Below, piece after piece: positions 1 through 8,531 of a stretch of DNA of 64,000 bases. The position numbers and the translations under genes are program-made. How positions within the stretch are numbered: position 1 is the stretch's first letter; every line of letters starts with the position of its first letter. The notes beneath the pieces were generated by a model, which did no database searches, had not been told where the DNA came from, and saw nothing but the letters and a program-made list of their open reading frames with translations. Source of the stretch: Bacteroidales bacterium UBA7569 (GTDB lineage: Bacteria > Bacteroidota > Bacteroidia > Bacteroidales > Paludibacteraceae); NCBI GenBank assembly GCA_002477945.1, contig DLLF01000033.1, positions 78,263 through 142,262 on the forward strand. The letters run 5' to 3'.

Positions 1-716
1 ATTGCATTTTTGGTTCATCTGGTCGTGTGGTGAAGCCGCTGGATATAAAAATATGTGATTCTGAAGGAAAAGAAGTCGCTCCCGGAGAGAAGGGAGAAAT
101 CGTTATTAGGGGCGAAAATGTGATGGCTGGCTATTGGAAAAACCCAACCGCTACGGCCGCTACGGTTGTCGATGGTTGGCTGCACACGGGAGATATGGGC
201 TATATTACGGCTGAACATCCCGATTATCTCTATGTGACGGGCCGCTTCAAATCGCTGCTTATCTCTTCAGATGGAGAAAAGTATAGCCCGGAAGGCTTCG
301 AAGATTCTCTTACCGATGGATCAAAATACATTGAGCAAGTGATTCTTCACAACAACCAGGATCCCTACACGATTGTTCTTATTGTGCCAAATAAGGAGGC
401 TCTGAAAGCCTATGTTAAGAGTGCAGGAAAAGATGCGGCTGAAGAGGAGGGAAAACGACTTATGTTGCAGAAAATCCAGGATGAAGTCGATGCTTACCGG
501 CGTGGCGGTGTTCACGAAGGTATGTTCCCCGAACGATGGTTGCCCGCGGCGGTTGTTGTGTTGCCCGAACCTTTCACAGAGCAGAATCACATGGTCAATA
601 GTACTATGAAGATTGTGCGGGGCAAGGTGGAAAACTTCTATCAAGATAGGATTGACTATGCTTATACTCCCGAAGGAAAAGCACTGTTTAATAAGAAAAA
701 TATAGAGTCTGTCTAA
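1..716 (+). CDS. Long-chain acyl-CoA synthetase (AMP-binding), C-terminal part
   Basis: The frame is already open at the window edge (reading C-I-F-G-S-S-G-R before the first GTG), so this is the 3' part of a longer gene; about 237 residues are visible. The enzyme family activates a carboxylic acid with ATP to an acyl-adenylate and then makes the CoA thioester. Visible motifs are the late adenylation-domain segment GEIVIRGENVMAGYW, the core GWLHTGDMGY, and the hinge GRFKSLLISSDGEKYSPE that starts the mobile C-terminal subdomain. The last 130 residues fit the long-chain (FadD/FAA) branch, but substrate chain length cannot be read from the sequence. The family is clear; the exact substrate is inference. 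A hairpin 25 bases after the stop probably ends transcription. Confidence 0.85.
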   Translation, partial: CIFGSSGRVVKPLDIKICDSEGKEVAPGEKGEIVIRGENVMAGYWKNPTATAATVVDGWLHTGDMGYITAEHPDYLYVTGRFKSLLISSDGEKYSPEGFEDSLTDGSKYIEQVILHNNQDPYTIVLIVPNKEALKAYVKSAGKDAAEEEGKRLMLQKIQDEVDAYRRGGVHEGMFPERWLPAAVVVLPEPFTEQNHMVNSTMKIVRGKVENFYQDRIDYAYTPEGKALFNKKNIESV

Positions 717-740
717 TATCAGGTGATATTTCAACTAACT

Positions 741-781
741 AAGAACCTTCCTCTATCCGTATGGAGATAGAGGAGGTTCTT
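741..781 (+). terminator. Hairpin after the acyl-CoA synthetase gene
   Basis: A 16-17 base stem (AAGAACCTTCCTCTATC against GATAGAGGAGGTTCTT, one bulged base) begins 25 bases past the stop. No clean T-run follows, so it may be a weak terminator or an RNA-stabilising 3' hairpin. Confidence 0.55.
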
Positions 782-1158
782 GTGTATTAAAAGGATAGTC
801 TCAATCTGTTTGCTCTGTTGGGAAGTATTTCTTTGTATTCGGCTGTGGGTAAAAGTGTGATGGGCGGAGATATTTTCGTGATGGAACAAAACGGCTGTTA
901 CAGGTTAATTCCCGTTAGGCATTTCTCGTATGCTTTTTTATGAATCAGGAGCAACAAACCTACGACCCCTCATCGGAACCTCAAGCACACCTGAACGAGA
1001 GACTAAGCGGGGGAAACATTTCTTTGGTAAGGATACAATGAACGCAATCTCTTGAACTTTTCAGTTTTTTCAATCACAAATCAACCTGTAAACTAATTGG
1101 AAGGTCAATCACGGAAGTCGTTGTGTAGAATGGTATTGCTAATTCTGGTTTAATACAA
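782..1158. other. Non-coding gap with one dispersed repeat copy
   Basis: No convincing gene is present on either strand between the two convergent genes. The only recognisable content is repeat copy A (961-1003), described separately. No IS or tRNA remnant was seen. Confidence 0.6.
961..1003 (+). repeat. Dispersed intergenic repeat, copy A
   Basis: Modular repeat with units TACGACCCCTCATCG, GAACCTCAAGC and ACACCTGAACGAGA. Closely similar units recur at 10631, 33035, 43643 and 50879, always between genes. It lies between two convergent 3' ends. Confidence 0.7.
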
Positions 1159-1191
1159 AGGGGGCATCGTTCTTTCGAGCGATGCCCCCTT
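1159..1191 (-). terminator. Terminator of the small lipoprotein gene
   Basis: Stem AAGGGGGCATCGTTC paired with GAGCGATGCCCCCTT around a TTTC-type loop, 17 bases beyond the stop of the leftward gene. Strong GC-rich hairpin with a T-containing tail on the minus strand. Confidence 0.7.
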
Positions 1192-1207
1192 GTTCAAAGT
1201 GGTGAAG

Positions 1208-1438
1208 TTATTCTGCAACAACTTCCTCTGCAGCCTCAGCAACTACGCTGTCAACAGCGGCAGTGTCTTCTGCAACTGGTTCAACCTCAGCAACACAACT
1301 GTCTGCCTTGGCAGCGCAACTGTCTGCTTTCTCACAGCACTCTTTGTTCTCGCAGCAAGCACCTTCAGCCTTCTCTGCTTTCTTGCAGCAACCCATTGCT
1401 AAGCAAGCGATTGCAGCCACAAATAAAATCTTTTTCAT
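1208..1438 (-). CDS. Small Cys-rich lipoprotein
   Basis: 76-residue protein of unknown function. The N-terminus MKKILFVAAIACLAMGCC is a lipoprotein signal peptide with lipobox LAMGC, so Cys17 should be acylated. The mature part has two compositional zones: Cys/Lys/Glu-rich (CC and ECC doublets, residues 17-50), then an Ala/Val/Glu-rich acidic tail ending in VVAE. The Cys doublets could bind metal or be oxidised in the envelope, but nothing proves this. A near-consensus promoter lies 35 bases upstream and a strong terminator follows, so it forms its own transcription unit. Reality as a gene is well supported by signal peptide, promoter and terminator; function is unknown. Confidence 0.75.
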   Translation of the reverse strand: MKKILFVAAIACLAMGCCKKAEKAEGACCENKECCEKADSCAAKADSCVAEVEPVAEDTAAVDSVVAEAAEEVVAE

Positions 1439-1472
1439 CTTAGTATTAATACAATGATTAAAAATAACGCCG

Positions 1473-1503
1473 CAAAAGTACTGCCTTTTTCTGAATATAC
1501 AAA
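1473..1503 (-). promoter_or_regulatory. Promoter of the small lipoprotein gene
   Basis: On the minus strand TTTG, 19 bases, then TACTTTTG: a full match to the Bacteroidota -33/-7 layout, 35 bases upstream of the ATG. Confidence 0.7.
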
Positions 1504-1543
1504 GGATGCTGACTTTTTTTACTGATTTTTCGCCGAATTATCT

Positions 1544-2866
1544 TCATTTTTTCTTGCCTCGACGGTAATTCGTCTGTAAATGCCGTTTCTTTAGAATTCT
1601 GAAAACCACAAAAACTGCAATACCGCCTAACACTACCAAAATAAAGAGTACTTTCCCCATAGAGAGATTATCACCCTTTACACGGTTCCACATACGAACC
1701 AACTCCTCGTTCATATCGCCGGCATCGTGCATTAAGGCACATTTGGACACTACGCTCTTGTCAGGGTACATCACTTGGTTGGCATATACTTTTGTAGCAC
1801 CTTCCCCAAAGAAATAACTCAAATCCACGCTTTCTTTCCATTCATTGGAATCATTGGCCCATTCCAGAATTTCCGGAGTCCCGATAACAGATACGTAACC
1901 GATGAACTCCATATTTTTGATGGCATTCTCCGGCATACACAAATAGTTGATAAACCATGATGCCGCTTTCGGGTTCTTTGCATAAATAGGAATACACCAA
2001 CCGTCAAACCATACGTTCGAACCTTCCTGAGGCACTATGTACTCAAGCGTAACACCCATTTCCTTGGCTTCATCGATCGCCCACTGGGCATCACCGCTCC
2101 ATGACAGATTCATCCAGGTCTTTCCTTTGGTCATCTCCTCTTTGCCAAAGTCCACTTCCCAACCGGCTACATTCTCTTTGGCCTCAAGCAGAACTCCTTC
2201 CACGCGTGCAATACGCTCGGGGGTAATGTCTCTCACCAATTCATCGCGGGTCACTCTTCCCGCTGCTATCTCATCCCTGTAGGCATATAGAACAATCACT
2301 GAATACACATCTCGGAAAGCATCTTTCATGTATATTTTCCCCTTGAACTTCGGATTAAGCAATGCACCCCACGAATTCAGATCTTCGCGTTCCACCCATT
2401 GGGGGTTATATATGAAACCCGTCGTTCCCCACATATAACCTGTCGCGTAATCCGATACGGTCTTTGTCGAACTCATCTGTTGGAATTTGTCCACCACAAA
2501 CGGGGCGACATTGTTGAAGTACTGCAACGAATCCGGAATGATTTCCTTTTGTATCTTTTGCAGCAAGTTCAGTTTGAGCATTCGCTCTATGATGTACTCC
2601 GAGGGACAGATAACATCATAATCTTCGTGTCCCACTTCAATCTCGGTAAGCATAGACTCGTTGATGTCGAAAGTCTGGTAGATGATTTCCACTTCTTCCC
2701 CTGTCATCTGCTTATACCAACTGGGAAATGTATTCAAAACATCTTCATCTATATAGTCCGCCCAGTTGTACACTTTAAGAGTATGCGCTCTGTCTATGGC
2801 AGAGGCGGAAAAACAAACCGTACATGCAAATAGTACGGCAAACAACTTTTGTAAGTTCTTTTTCAT
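1544..2866 (-). CDS. potD: Spermidine/putrescine ABC transporter, substrate-binding protein PotD
   Basis: 440-residue extracytoplasmic binding protein, the last gene of potA-B-C-D. A signal peptide (1-23, ending FSASA) is followed by LKVYNWADYIDEDV, the typical PotD/PotF N-terminal strand, and the rest reads as a polyamine-binding SBP_bac fold (YDVICPSEYII, WMNLSWSGDAQWA). It captures polyamines outside the inner membrane and delivers them to PotB/PotC. The odd feature is the C-terminus: after the fold ends near residue 400 there is a transmembrane helix (about 404-423) and a basic tail RRGKKK. Escherichia coli PotD (about 348 residues) lacks this, so here the binding protein is probably membrane-anchored by its C-terminus. 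The gene starts 12 bases after potC. Confidence 0.9.
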   Translation of the reverse strand: MKKNLQKLFAVLFACTVCFSASAIDRAHTLKVYNWADYIDEDVLNTFPSWYKQMTGEEVEIIYQTFDINESMLTEIEVGHEDYDVICPSEYIIERMLKLNLLQKIQKEIIPDSLQYFNNVAPFVVDKFQQMSSTKTVSDYATGYMWGTTGFIYNPQWVEREDLNSWGALLNPKFKGKIYMKDAFRDVYSVIVLYAYRDEIAAGRVTRDELVRDITPERIARVEGVLLEAKENVAGWEVDFGKEEMTKGKTWMNLSWSGDAQWAIDEAKEMGVTLEYIVPQEGSNVWFDGWCIPIYAKNPKAASWFINYLCMPENAIKNMEFIGYVSVIGTPEILEWANDSNEWKESVDLSYFFGEGATKVYANQVMYPDKSVVSKCALMHDAGDMNEELVRMWNRVKGDNLSMGKVLFILVVLGGIAVFVVFRILKKRHLQTNYRRGKKK

Positions 2867-2878
2867 TATTATATACTG

Positions 2879-3721
2879 TTATTTTTTGGTTTCTTTGGCT
2901 TGTTTGTCTGCCCTCCAGTTGACAATGATGAGCAGGGCAAGCATTGTAATAAAGATCAGCGAAAACAGAGGTCTGAGTTCGGGTGTCAGTCCGCCTTTGC
3001 GGGCGTCGGCATAGATAAAAGTGGAGAGCGTATTCAGTCCGCCGCTTCCCTTGGTAAAGAATGTTACGCCGAAATCATCTATGGAAAGAGTGATGGAGAG
3101 TATAAACCCGCTTATCATACCCTGCCACAATTCCGGAATGAGAATTTTCCGCAACGCTTGAAACGGGGTCGCTCCCAAATCAAGTGCCGCCTCATAAAGA
3201 TTGGGATTCATCTTGGTTAGTCGTGGCATGACTGACAAAACAACATAGGGAGTACAAAACACCACGTGAGCGATTATTACTGTCGTCAGACCGCGACTGA
3301 TACCTAAGAATACAAATAGAAGAAACAGCGATATACCGGTCAGTATATCGGGGTTGATCATGGGAATGCTGTTGATAAACTGAACGATCTTCCTGTCCCG
3401 TTGTCGCATGTTGTAGATGCCGATGGCTGCCAGTGTACCGAGCAAGGTGGCAATGGTGGCTGAAATAAGAGCAATAATCACGGTATAAAAAATCGCATGA
3501 TACAAGTTCGGATCCACATGCACTTGTGCCACACGGTCATAACCCGTGAAGAGATTCTCATATAGAGCGAATGTAAAGCCCGTCCAGTTGCCGAATACTT
3601 TGCTTTTCGTGAACGAAAATACAATGATCAGTACAATCGGTGCATACAGAACCAACAGTATCAACCAAAGGTAAGTCTGCGAGAGAAAGCGGGACCATGA
3701 GAATGTGCCGGTCTTTTTCAT
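2879..3721 (-). CDS. potC: Spermidine/putrescine ABC transporter, permease PotC
   Basis: 280-residue inner-membrane permease with about six helices; the N-terminal helix LWLILLVLYAPIVLIIVFSF is typical of PotC. The cytoplasmic EAA loop, which contacts the ATPase, is visible as EAALDLGATPFQALRKILIP. It forms the polyamine channel with PotB. Its ATG overlaps the potB stop by four bases (ATGA), indicating translational coupling, and it sits immediately before potD. Length is close to the family's usual 260-280. The assignment is by paralogue order and similarity; PotI/PotH-type putrescine permeases would look alike. Confidence 0.9.
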   Translation of the reverse strand: MKKTGTFSWSRFLSQTYLWLILLVLYAPIVLIIVFSFTKSKVFGNWTGFTFALYENLFTGYDRVAQVHVDPNLYHAIFYTVIIALISATIATLLGTLAAIGIYNMRQRDRKIVQFINSIPMINPDILTGISLFLLFVFLGISRGLTTVIIAHVVFCTPYVVLSVMPRLTKMNPNLYEAALDLGATPFQALRKILIPELWQGMISGFILSITLSIDDFGVTFFTKGSGGLNTLSTFIYADARKGGLTPELRPLFSLIFITMLALLIIVNWRADKQAKETKK

Positions 3722-4521
3722 AACAGACCTCCTTTCTGTGCATCGGTTTCCTCATCATTGTTGCCGAAGAAACTCGTCAGGGCTATGATAACAAGCATGA
3801 TGAGTGACAAGGCGGCTCCGTAATTCCACATACTCAATCCTCCCTCTCCGAATGCGCGTTGTATGAGCGAACCGAATAAAGTAATCTTGTTCCGTGTCAG
3901 AAGTTCCGAGATGGCAAAAGTGCTAACGGTCGGCATGAAAACCATGATAACACCGCTGTATATACCTGGCGTGGAGAGGGGAAGAACCACTTTCTGGAAT
4001 ATCTCCCTTCGGTTGGCTCCCAAATCCGAGGCCGCCTCAATCAGCGAACGATCCATCTTTTGAAGCGTGTTGTATATCGGATAAATCATAAAGGGAAGGA
4101 AATCATAACACATACCGAAAAGCAAAGCCCCCTCTCCTAAAGGGAGGGAAAACATATTAAAAAGTTCCACGGTCGCAATCGTACGTAGCAGGAAGTTTAT
4201 CCACATCGGCAAAATGAAGAGCATTGCCATCACTTTGGGGGTCGAAAACTCTTCTGCGGCCATGATATAGGCTGCCGGATAACCTATTAAAAGACATATA
4301 AAGGTCGTAATCAACGCAATGGCCAATGAGTAAATGAACGTGTTAACCGCTTCGGAGGTCGAAAAAAACTGCGTGAAATTACGAAGTGTGAAGTTTCCTT
4401 GCGGATCCTGAAATGCGTAGAACAGAATCAGCAGAAGGGGTAAAATCACAAATAGGATGAGAAACAATATATATGGCCATGCCCACGAACGGCGGCTGCC
4501 GAACAATACGGATAGTTTCAT
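3718..4521 (-). CDS. potB: Spermidine/putrescine ABC transporter, permease PotB
   Basis: 267-residue inner-membrane permease, partner of PotC. It has a basic N-terminus, a first helix at about 16-38, about six helices in total and the EAA loop EAASDLGANRREIFQKVVLP. Start and stop both overlap neighbours by four bases (ATGA with potA and potC), so the four genes are a tightly coupled operon. One stretch, SLPLGEGALLFG (minus strand near 4128-4150), is encoded by a GC-rich palindrome-like sequence resembling dispersed Bacteroidota elements; it may be an in-frame remnant in a loop between helices. The reading frame is otherwise intact. Confidence 0.9.
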   Translation of the reverse strand: MKLSVLFGSRRSWAWPYILFLILFVILPLLLILFYAFQDPQGNFTLRNFTQFFSTSEAVNTFIYSLAIALITTFICLLIGYPAAYIMAAEEFSTPKVMAMLFILPMWINFLLRTIATVELFNMFSLPLGEGALLFGMCYDFLPFMIYPIYNTLQKMDRSLIEAASDLGANRREIFQKVVLPLSTPGIYSGVIMVFMPTVSTFAISELLTRNKITLFGSLIQRAFGEGGLSMWNYGAALSLIMLVIIALTSFFGNNDEETDAQKGGLL

Positions 4522-5978
4522 GCTTGTCCCTTTCTGATTTGGATGCTATTGGGAGCAATCTCTATTCCCACTCTGTCCCCGTCGTCCCAAACATCGTTGG
4601 TGTCAACATACAGGTCGTCTCCGTCGTCTGTGCGGATAGTCAAATGATAGTGATCTCCTTTGTACAGGATGAAATGCACCTCGCCGGAAAGAGTCCCGTC
4701 TTCCTCATAGTCTTGCAGATTGATCTTGTCGAAATCTACAGCGACTTCCACCGGTTGCCCAACGTCAAACTGTCGCGCCTTTTCTTCTCCTATTTCCCAT
4801 TCTGCACCCAGGAAACGTACCTTGTTATCCGCTGTAATCTCACCTTCAAAGCGGTTATGCAGACGCTCTTTCTTCATCACTTGTATGTCCTCTGGCTTTA
4901 CGAGCATACCCACTTCCATTCCGGCAGGAAAGGCGTGGTAATCTTGCACCATGAATTCATAACCGTTTTCGGTGTTGATGAGCATTTCATAGTGTACGCC
5001 TTTGAAGATGCAACTCTCCACTTTGCCGTAGAAATGGGTGAAGTTTCCTTTAGGGATACGGTCGTCGGGGTCATAGTCGGCCTGCTGTTCTGCGATGGTT
5101 GTCTTGGTGGAGTTGTCCCAAATATATATGTCTTCCGGGCGGATGACAACATCTACGGGAGTGTTTTCGCCAAAACCCTCGTCAATACAGTCAAATTCCA
5201 AGTCGCAGAAACGGACACGTCTGTCACGTACCATTACGGCATTCAGGATGTTGCTTTCTCCTATGAAGTCCGCCACAAAAGCATTCTGAGGCTCATTGTA
5301 CACGTCTGTGGGCACACCGATTTGCTGTATCTTCCCCTCGTTCATGACAACCACCCTGTCCGATAGCGTTAAAGCCTCCTCTTGATCGTGAGTTACATAG
5401 ATGAACGTGATGCCCAATCGCTTGTGCATCTCCTTGAGTTCTATCTGCATATCTTTGCGCATCTTCAGGTCCAAAGCGGCTAAAGGTTCGTCTAATAAGA
5501 GTACTTCGGGTTGGTTCACAATCGCTCTGGCAATGGCTACACGCTGCTGCTGACCGCCCGATAAACTGTTTACATCGCGTGCTTCATAATCAGTCATGCC
5601 CACTGTTTTAAGGGCTGTACGGACACGTTTCGCAATAACGGCTTTGTTCAGACGGCGAAGTTTTAAGCCGAAAGCCACATTGTCAAATACGTTGAGATGG
5701 GGAAAAAGGGCGTATTTCTGGAATACTGTATTTACCGGACGTTTGTGCGGTGGCGTTTTGGTCACGTCCTGCCCGTTCAGAAGTATATCACCGCTCGTGG
5801 CAACCTGGAAACCTGCTATGCAGCGCAGCAAGGTGGTCTTACCACAGCCCGAAGGCCCGAGAATTGTTACAAACTCGCCTTTCTCTACCGAAAGGCTTAC
5901 ATCGTCCAAGGCGAACTTCCCGTCCTCGAACTGTTTGGACACATGGTTCACCTCAATAATGTAATTTGGTTCTTGCAT
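4518..5978 (-). CDS. potA: Spermidine/putrescine ABC transporter, ATP-binding protein PotA
   Basis: 486-residue cytoplasmic ATPase that powers PotBC, first gene of the operon. Walker A GPSGCGKTT (41-49), Q-loop Q87, signature LSGGQQQR (from 139), Walker B LLLDEP (160-165) and switch His197 in THDQEEA are all present. The C-terminal 240 residues hold TOBE-type regulatory domains and are longer than in the about 378-residue E. coli protein, probably a duplicated TOBE module. The ATG at 5978 was chosen because the longer frame (from 6047) would begin inside the promoter at 6045-6076. Polyamine specificity is inferred from operon content. Confidence 0.92.
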   Translation of the reverse strand: MQEPNYIIEVNHVSKQFEDGKFALDDVSLSVEKGEFVTILGPSGCGKTTLLRCIAGFQVATSGDILLNGQDVTKTPPHKRPVNTVFQKYALFPHLNVFDNVAFGLKLRRLNKAVIAKRVRTALKTVGMTDYEARDVNSLSGGQQQRVAIARAIVNQPEVLLLDEPLAALDLKMRKDMQIELKEMHKRLGITFIYVTHDQEEALTLSDRVVVMNEGKIQQIGVPTDVYNEPQNAFVADFIGESNILNAVMVRDRRVRFCDLEFDCIDEGFGENTPVDVVIRPEDIYIWDNSTKTTIAEQQADYDPDDRIPKGNFTHFYGKVESCIFKGVHYEMLINTENGYEFMVQDYHAFPAGMEVGMLVKPEDIQVMKKERLHNRFEGEITADNKVRFLGAEWEIGEEKARQFDVGQPVEVAVDFDKINLQDYEEDGTLSGEVHFILYKGDHYHLTIRTDDGDDLYVDTNDVWDDGDRVGIEIAPNSIQIRKGQA

Positions 5979-6044
5979 TATCGTTAAATCTACTATGGAA
6001 CACAAAAGGTAAATCTCATAAATACGCTGTTTGTAAACGCACCG

Positions 6045-6076
6045 CAAAGGTACAAACTGTTTTCCGTTTCTGCAAA
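6045..6076 (-). promoter_or_regulatory. Promoter of the pot operon
   Basis: Minus strand TTTG, 20 bases, TACCTTTG; perfect Bacteroidota layout, about 60 bases upstream of the chosen potA ATG. It excludes the upstream in-frame start. The rest of the gap 6077-6252 shows nothing recognisable. Confidence 0.75.
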
Positions 6077-6252
6077 CCCCTCTTGTTCGCTCGTGTTGTC
6101 ATGATCCCCGTCTTCTTCGATACGCTCCCCAATGAGTGTTGGTATATGTCTTGTCATCTTTTCTTGGTCAAAACAAATTGCCCGCATCTCCTTTCTGACA
6201 TTCAGAAGAATACGCAGGCAATTCACCACAAAATATATCTGTCAAATGTTTT

Positions 6253-8442
6253 TCAATTTGCATTGTTGCCTAAAATATCATACAATGCTTCCCCTCTTTG
6301 GATGAACACACGCCCGTTAACTAACCGTTTCATAGGCATATCATTGGTCTCCGCCTGGTCTATGGCGGTGGTATTCTTTACTAAGCATGACACAGGAATA
6401 CGGATTGTGGCGGCACCTTTGGAATTCATTGTCATATAGGCTTCGTACACTCCCTCTGCGTCTTGCAGCAAAGCAATTGCGGCTACGCCTCCTTCGGCGG
6501 GCAATTCAATCGTTGTGGAGGGGTTTGTCGTAGTAGCAGTTGCCATGGCAAAACTGTTTGGATTGGCTCCTCCCAATGTTATCTTGATTGGCTCTGTCAG
6601 GTTTTGTCCTGTTACCTTAAACTCTACTCCGCCCGCAACACTCGGTTTTGTTTGGAAAGCCACTTGAGAATGGTCGCAAGTGATTATGGGAAGGTTGGGA
6701 TTTCCCCATGTAATGTCATCCACATAATAGGTCACAGCACCATTGGTGCCGCTCGGACCGACATAACGGAACGCCATATAGAAGACATCGGCTATATTGT
6801 CCGAACCTGCTAGATTGACGTGGATATCCACCCATTTGCCTTTCTCATCCGCAGTGGACGGAATGCCTGCTGCTATTTTCTCCTTATGAACATTCGCAGG
6901 ATCTGTAGCGTCTATATAATAGAGTTCTAAAGCGGTAGTCATTCCGTCAAACAGATAATCCCCTCGCACACGGAAGGTAAAGACTTGGTTGGCGGCATTT
7001 TTGTAGTCCAGAGCAGGTGTTACAAGCCATATTTCCCATTCAGTGTCGTCTGTCTGTCCGCTGACAAAAGCCGTTGCTTTGGCGCAATCCATCTGTTCGC
7101 CATTGAGTTCATCAATACTCAACCATGGTTTTTTACCTTCCACCACCACATTCTGCCAATTCGCCAACTGTAGTTGCTCGTTATGTCCGGCGTTGTCAAA
7201 ACGCTCTATCAGAACACGTTGAGGGCTTTTGTTGTCGAAAACAAACTCTGTGTTGAAGTCGTCTGGCTTCTCTTCTCCTGAGGTAGCCGTCCCGCGTAGG
7301 GCAATGCGTTGCGCTGTCCCGCCTTCAGTCTGATAATATACGGTAGCACTGTATTCGCCCGCTGCGAGAGGATGGAATGTGATAACTGACCTGCCGTTCT
7401 GCACATTGGCAGGCATCAATGTGTTATTGATGGTGAATACACCTGGGGATTGGTTGTTCAATAGGGAGATCTCTATGTTTCCGGTACAGTTGATACCATT
7501 GACCAGTATGGTTTTCGTTATAGTTTCTCCCGCTGTACACTCGAATTCTTCAAGTGTTGTAGGGGTAATGGTTATTTCGGGCTTGAGTGTTGGATCACTC
7601 GCCGAGCCGGACACCGAAAGAGTCTGATTGAGCGTCGGCACTTCTGAAGACTCTATAATGAGCATGGCTCTGTGCTGTCCTGCCGCCGTAGGCGTATATG
7701 TCAGTTTGACCACCTCTTCTGCCGCCGACACCTGTTGCTTGTCTAATGAGAACATCGCACTGCCTGTCCCTGTCAGATAAACCGATACGGGTTGAGTGAG
7801 GTGGCCTTGACGGATAGTGATGTTCCCGACCGTTTTGGTTTCTCCTACTTTGGCGTCCGATTTAGGCAGTGTGGCAGGCGAAACGGTCAGCCATGGTTCT
7901 GTAGCCTCTGTGCGTTCCAAACGCCAATCGTCTAACAGAAGCAAGGTCTTTTTGGCGTATGCCATACTCACCACCAACTTGGTCGCACCGACAGGTTTCG
8001 AAGTCTTGATTGTCACTGTCTGCCAACCGTCTCCCTTGCTCAATGTTTGTGTCAGCACTTCTTCGTCGTGATTGAGTACTCCGTCCCTCGGGTGTTCCCA
8101 TACGCAGTTGAGCCAAACGGGTTTCTCTGCTGTGTAACTGAGCAGTTTGTAACGGAACGTGAGTTCAAAAATTTGCCCGTCTGCCTCATTGGTCATGCTC
8201 ACTTCTTGGGTTATATTGCTTGCCGTATTGGCTTCTGTAAAGCGCAGAGCCTGCTCTCCTTCAAGGATATCTGTTGTCTCAATGGTTGTAATGGCTTTGC
8301 ATTGCCATGAATCCCAATCATATCCGTAAAGGGCATTGGCCTTGGCAGACTCGAATCCTCCGTTGTCAAGCAGGTTGTCAGCCGCGGTAGCCGGTATGCA
8401 CATTGCGCTGCAAAGGAGGAAGAATAATAGTACTTTCTTCAT
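6253..8442 (-). CDS. Secreted multidomain protein with choice-of-anchor/cleaved-adhesin-type domain
   Basis: 729 residues with a signal peptide (1-20, ending ATA). The first 160 residues start DNLLDNGGFESAKA, typical of a carbohydrate-binding-like beta-sandwich. Two Ig-like segments follow (about 180-285 and 290-390; TVSPATLP and ITPTTLEEF repeats). Residues about 400-580 (LIERFDNAG through YYVDDITWG) resemble the choice-of-anchor J / cleaved-adhesin fold. The end, KRLVNGRVFIQRGEALYDILG, is a short tail like those found on many Bacteroidales surface proteins, possibly a T9SS sorting signal. No catalytic motif is visible, so it probably binds ligands or surfaces. It lies downstream of another secreted protein with a hairpin between them. 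Domain naming is by eye; function is unknown. Confidence 0.75.
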   Translation of the reverse strand: MKKVLLFFLLCSAMCIPATAADNLLDNGGFESAKANALYGYDWDSWQCKAITTIETTDILEGEQALRFTEANTASNITQEVSMTNEADGQIFELTFRYKLLSYTAEKPVWLNCVWEHPRDGVLNHDEEVLTQTLSKGDGWQTVTIKTSKPVGATKLVVSMAYAKKTLLLLDDWRLERTEATEPWLTVSPATLPKSDAKVGETKTVGNITIRQGHLTQPVSVYLTGTGSAMFSLDKQQVSAAEEVVKLTYTPTAAGQHRAMLIIESSEVPTLNQTLSVSGSASDPTLKPEITITPTTLEEFECTAGETITKTILVNGINCTGNIEISLLNNQSPGVFTINNTLMPANVQNGRSVITFHPLAAGEYSATVYYQTEGGTAQRIALRGTATSGEEKPDDFNTEFVFDNKSPQRVLIERFDNAGHNEQLQLANWQNVVVEGKKPWLSIDELNGEQMDCAKATAFVSGQTDDTEWEIWLVTPALDYKNAANQVFTFRVRGDYLFDGMTTALELYYIDATDPANVHKEKIAAGIPSTADEKGKWVDIHVNLAGSDNIADVFYMAFRYVGPSGTNGAVTYYVDDITWGNPNLPIITCDHSQVAFQTKPSVAGGVEFKVTGQNLTEPIKITLGGANPNSFAMATATTTNPSTTIELPAEGGVAAIALLQDAEGVYEAYMTMNSKGAATIRIPVSCLVKNTTAIDQAETNDMPMKRLVNGRVFIQRGEALYDILGNNAN

Positions 8443-8486
8443 AACTGCTATATGTAATATGTTATAGGTTTGCTGTAGTGATAATA

Positions 8487-8521
8487 TACCCCAAGAGTAT
8501 TGTTCCGATGCTCTTGGGGTA
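8487..8521 (-). terminator. Terminator between two secreted-protein genes
   Basis: Perfect 11-base stem TACCCCAAGAG / CTCTTGGGGTA, 10 bases past the stop of the upstream leftward gene. Confidence 0.6.
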
Positions 8522-8531
8522 TGAGGATAAA

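Noticed and set aside
4473..5366. 297-codon plus-strand frame
   Set aside because: Antisense to potA, which carries all ABC motifs.
5979..6252. 78-codon minus-strand frame upstream of potA (5993-6229)
   Set aside because: It spans the pot promoter and has no domain or start context.
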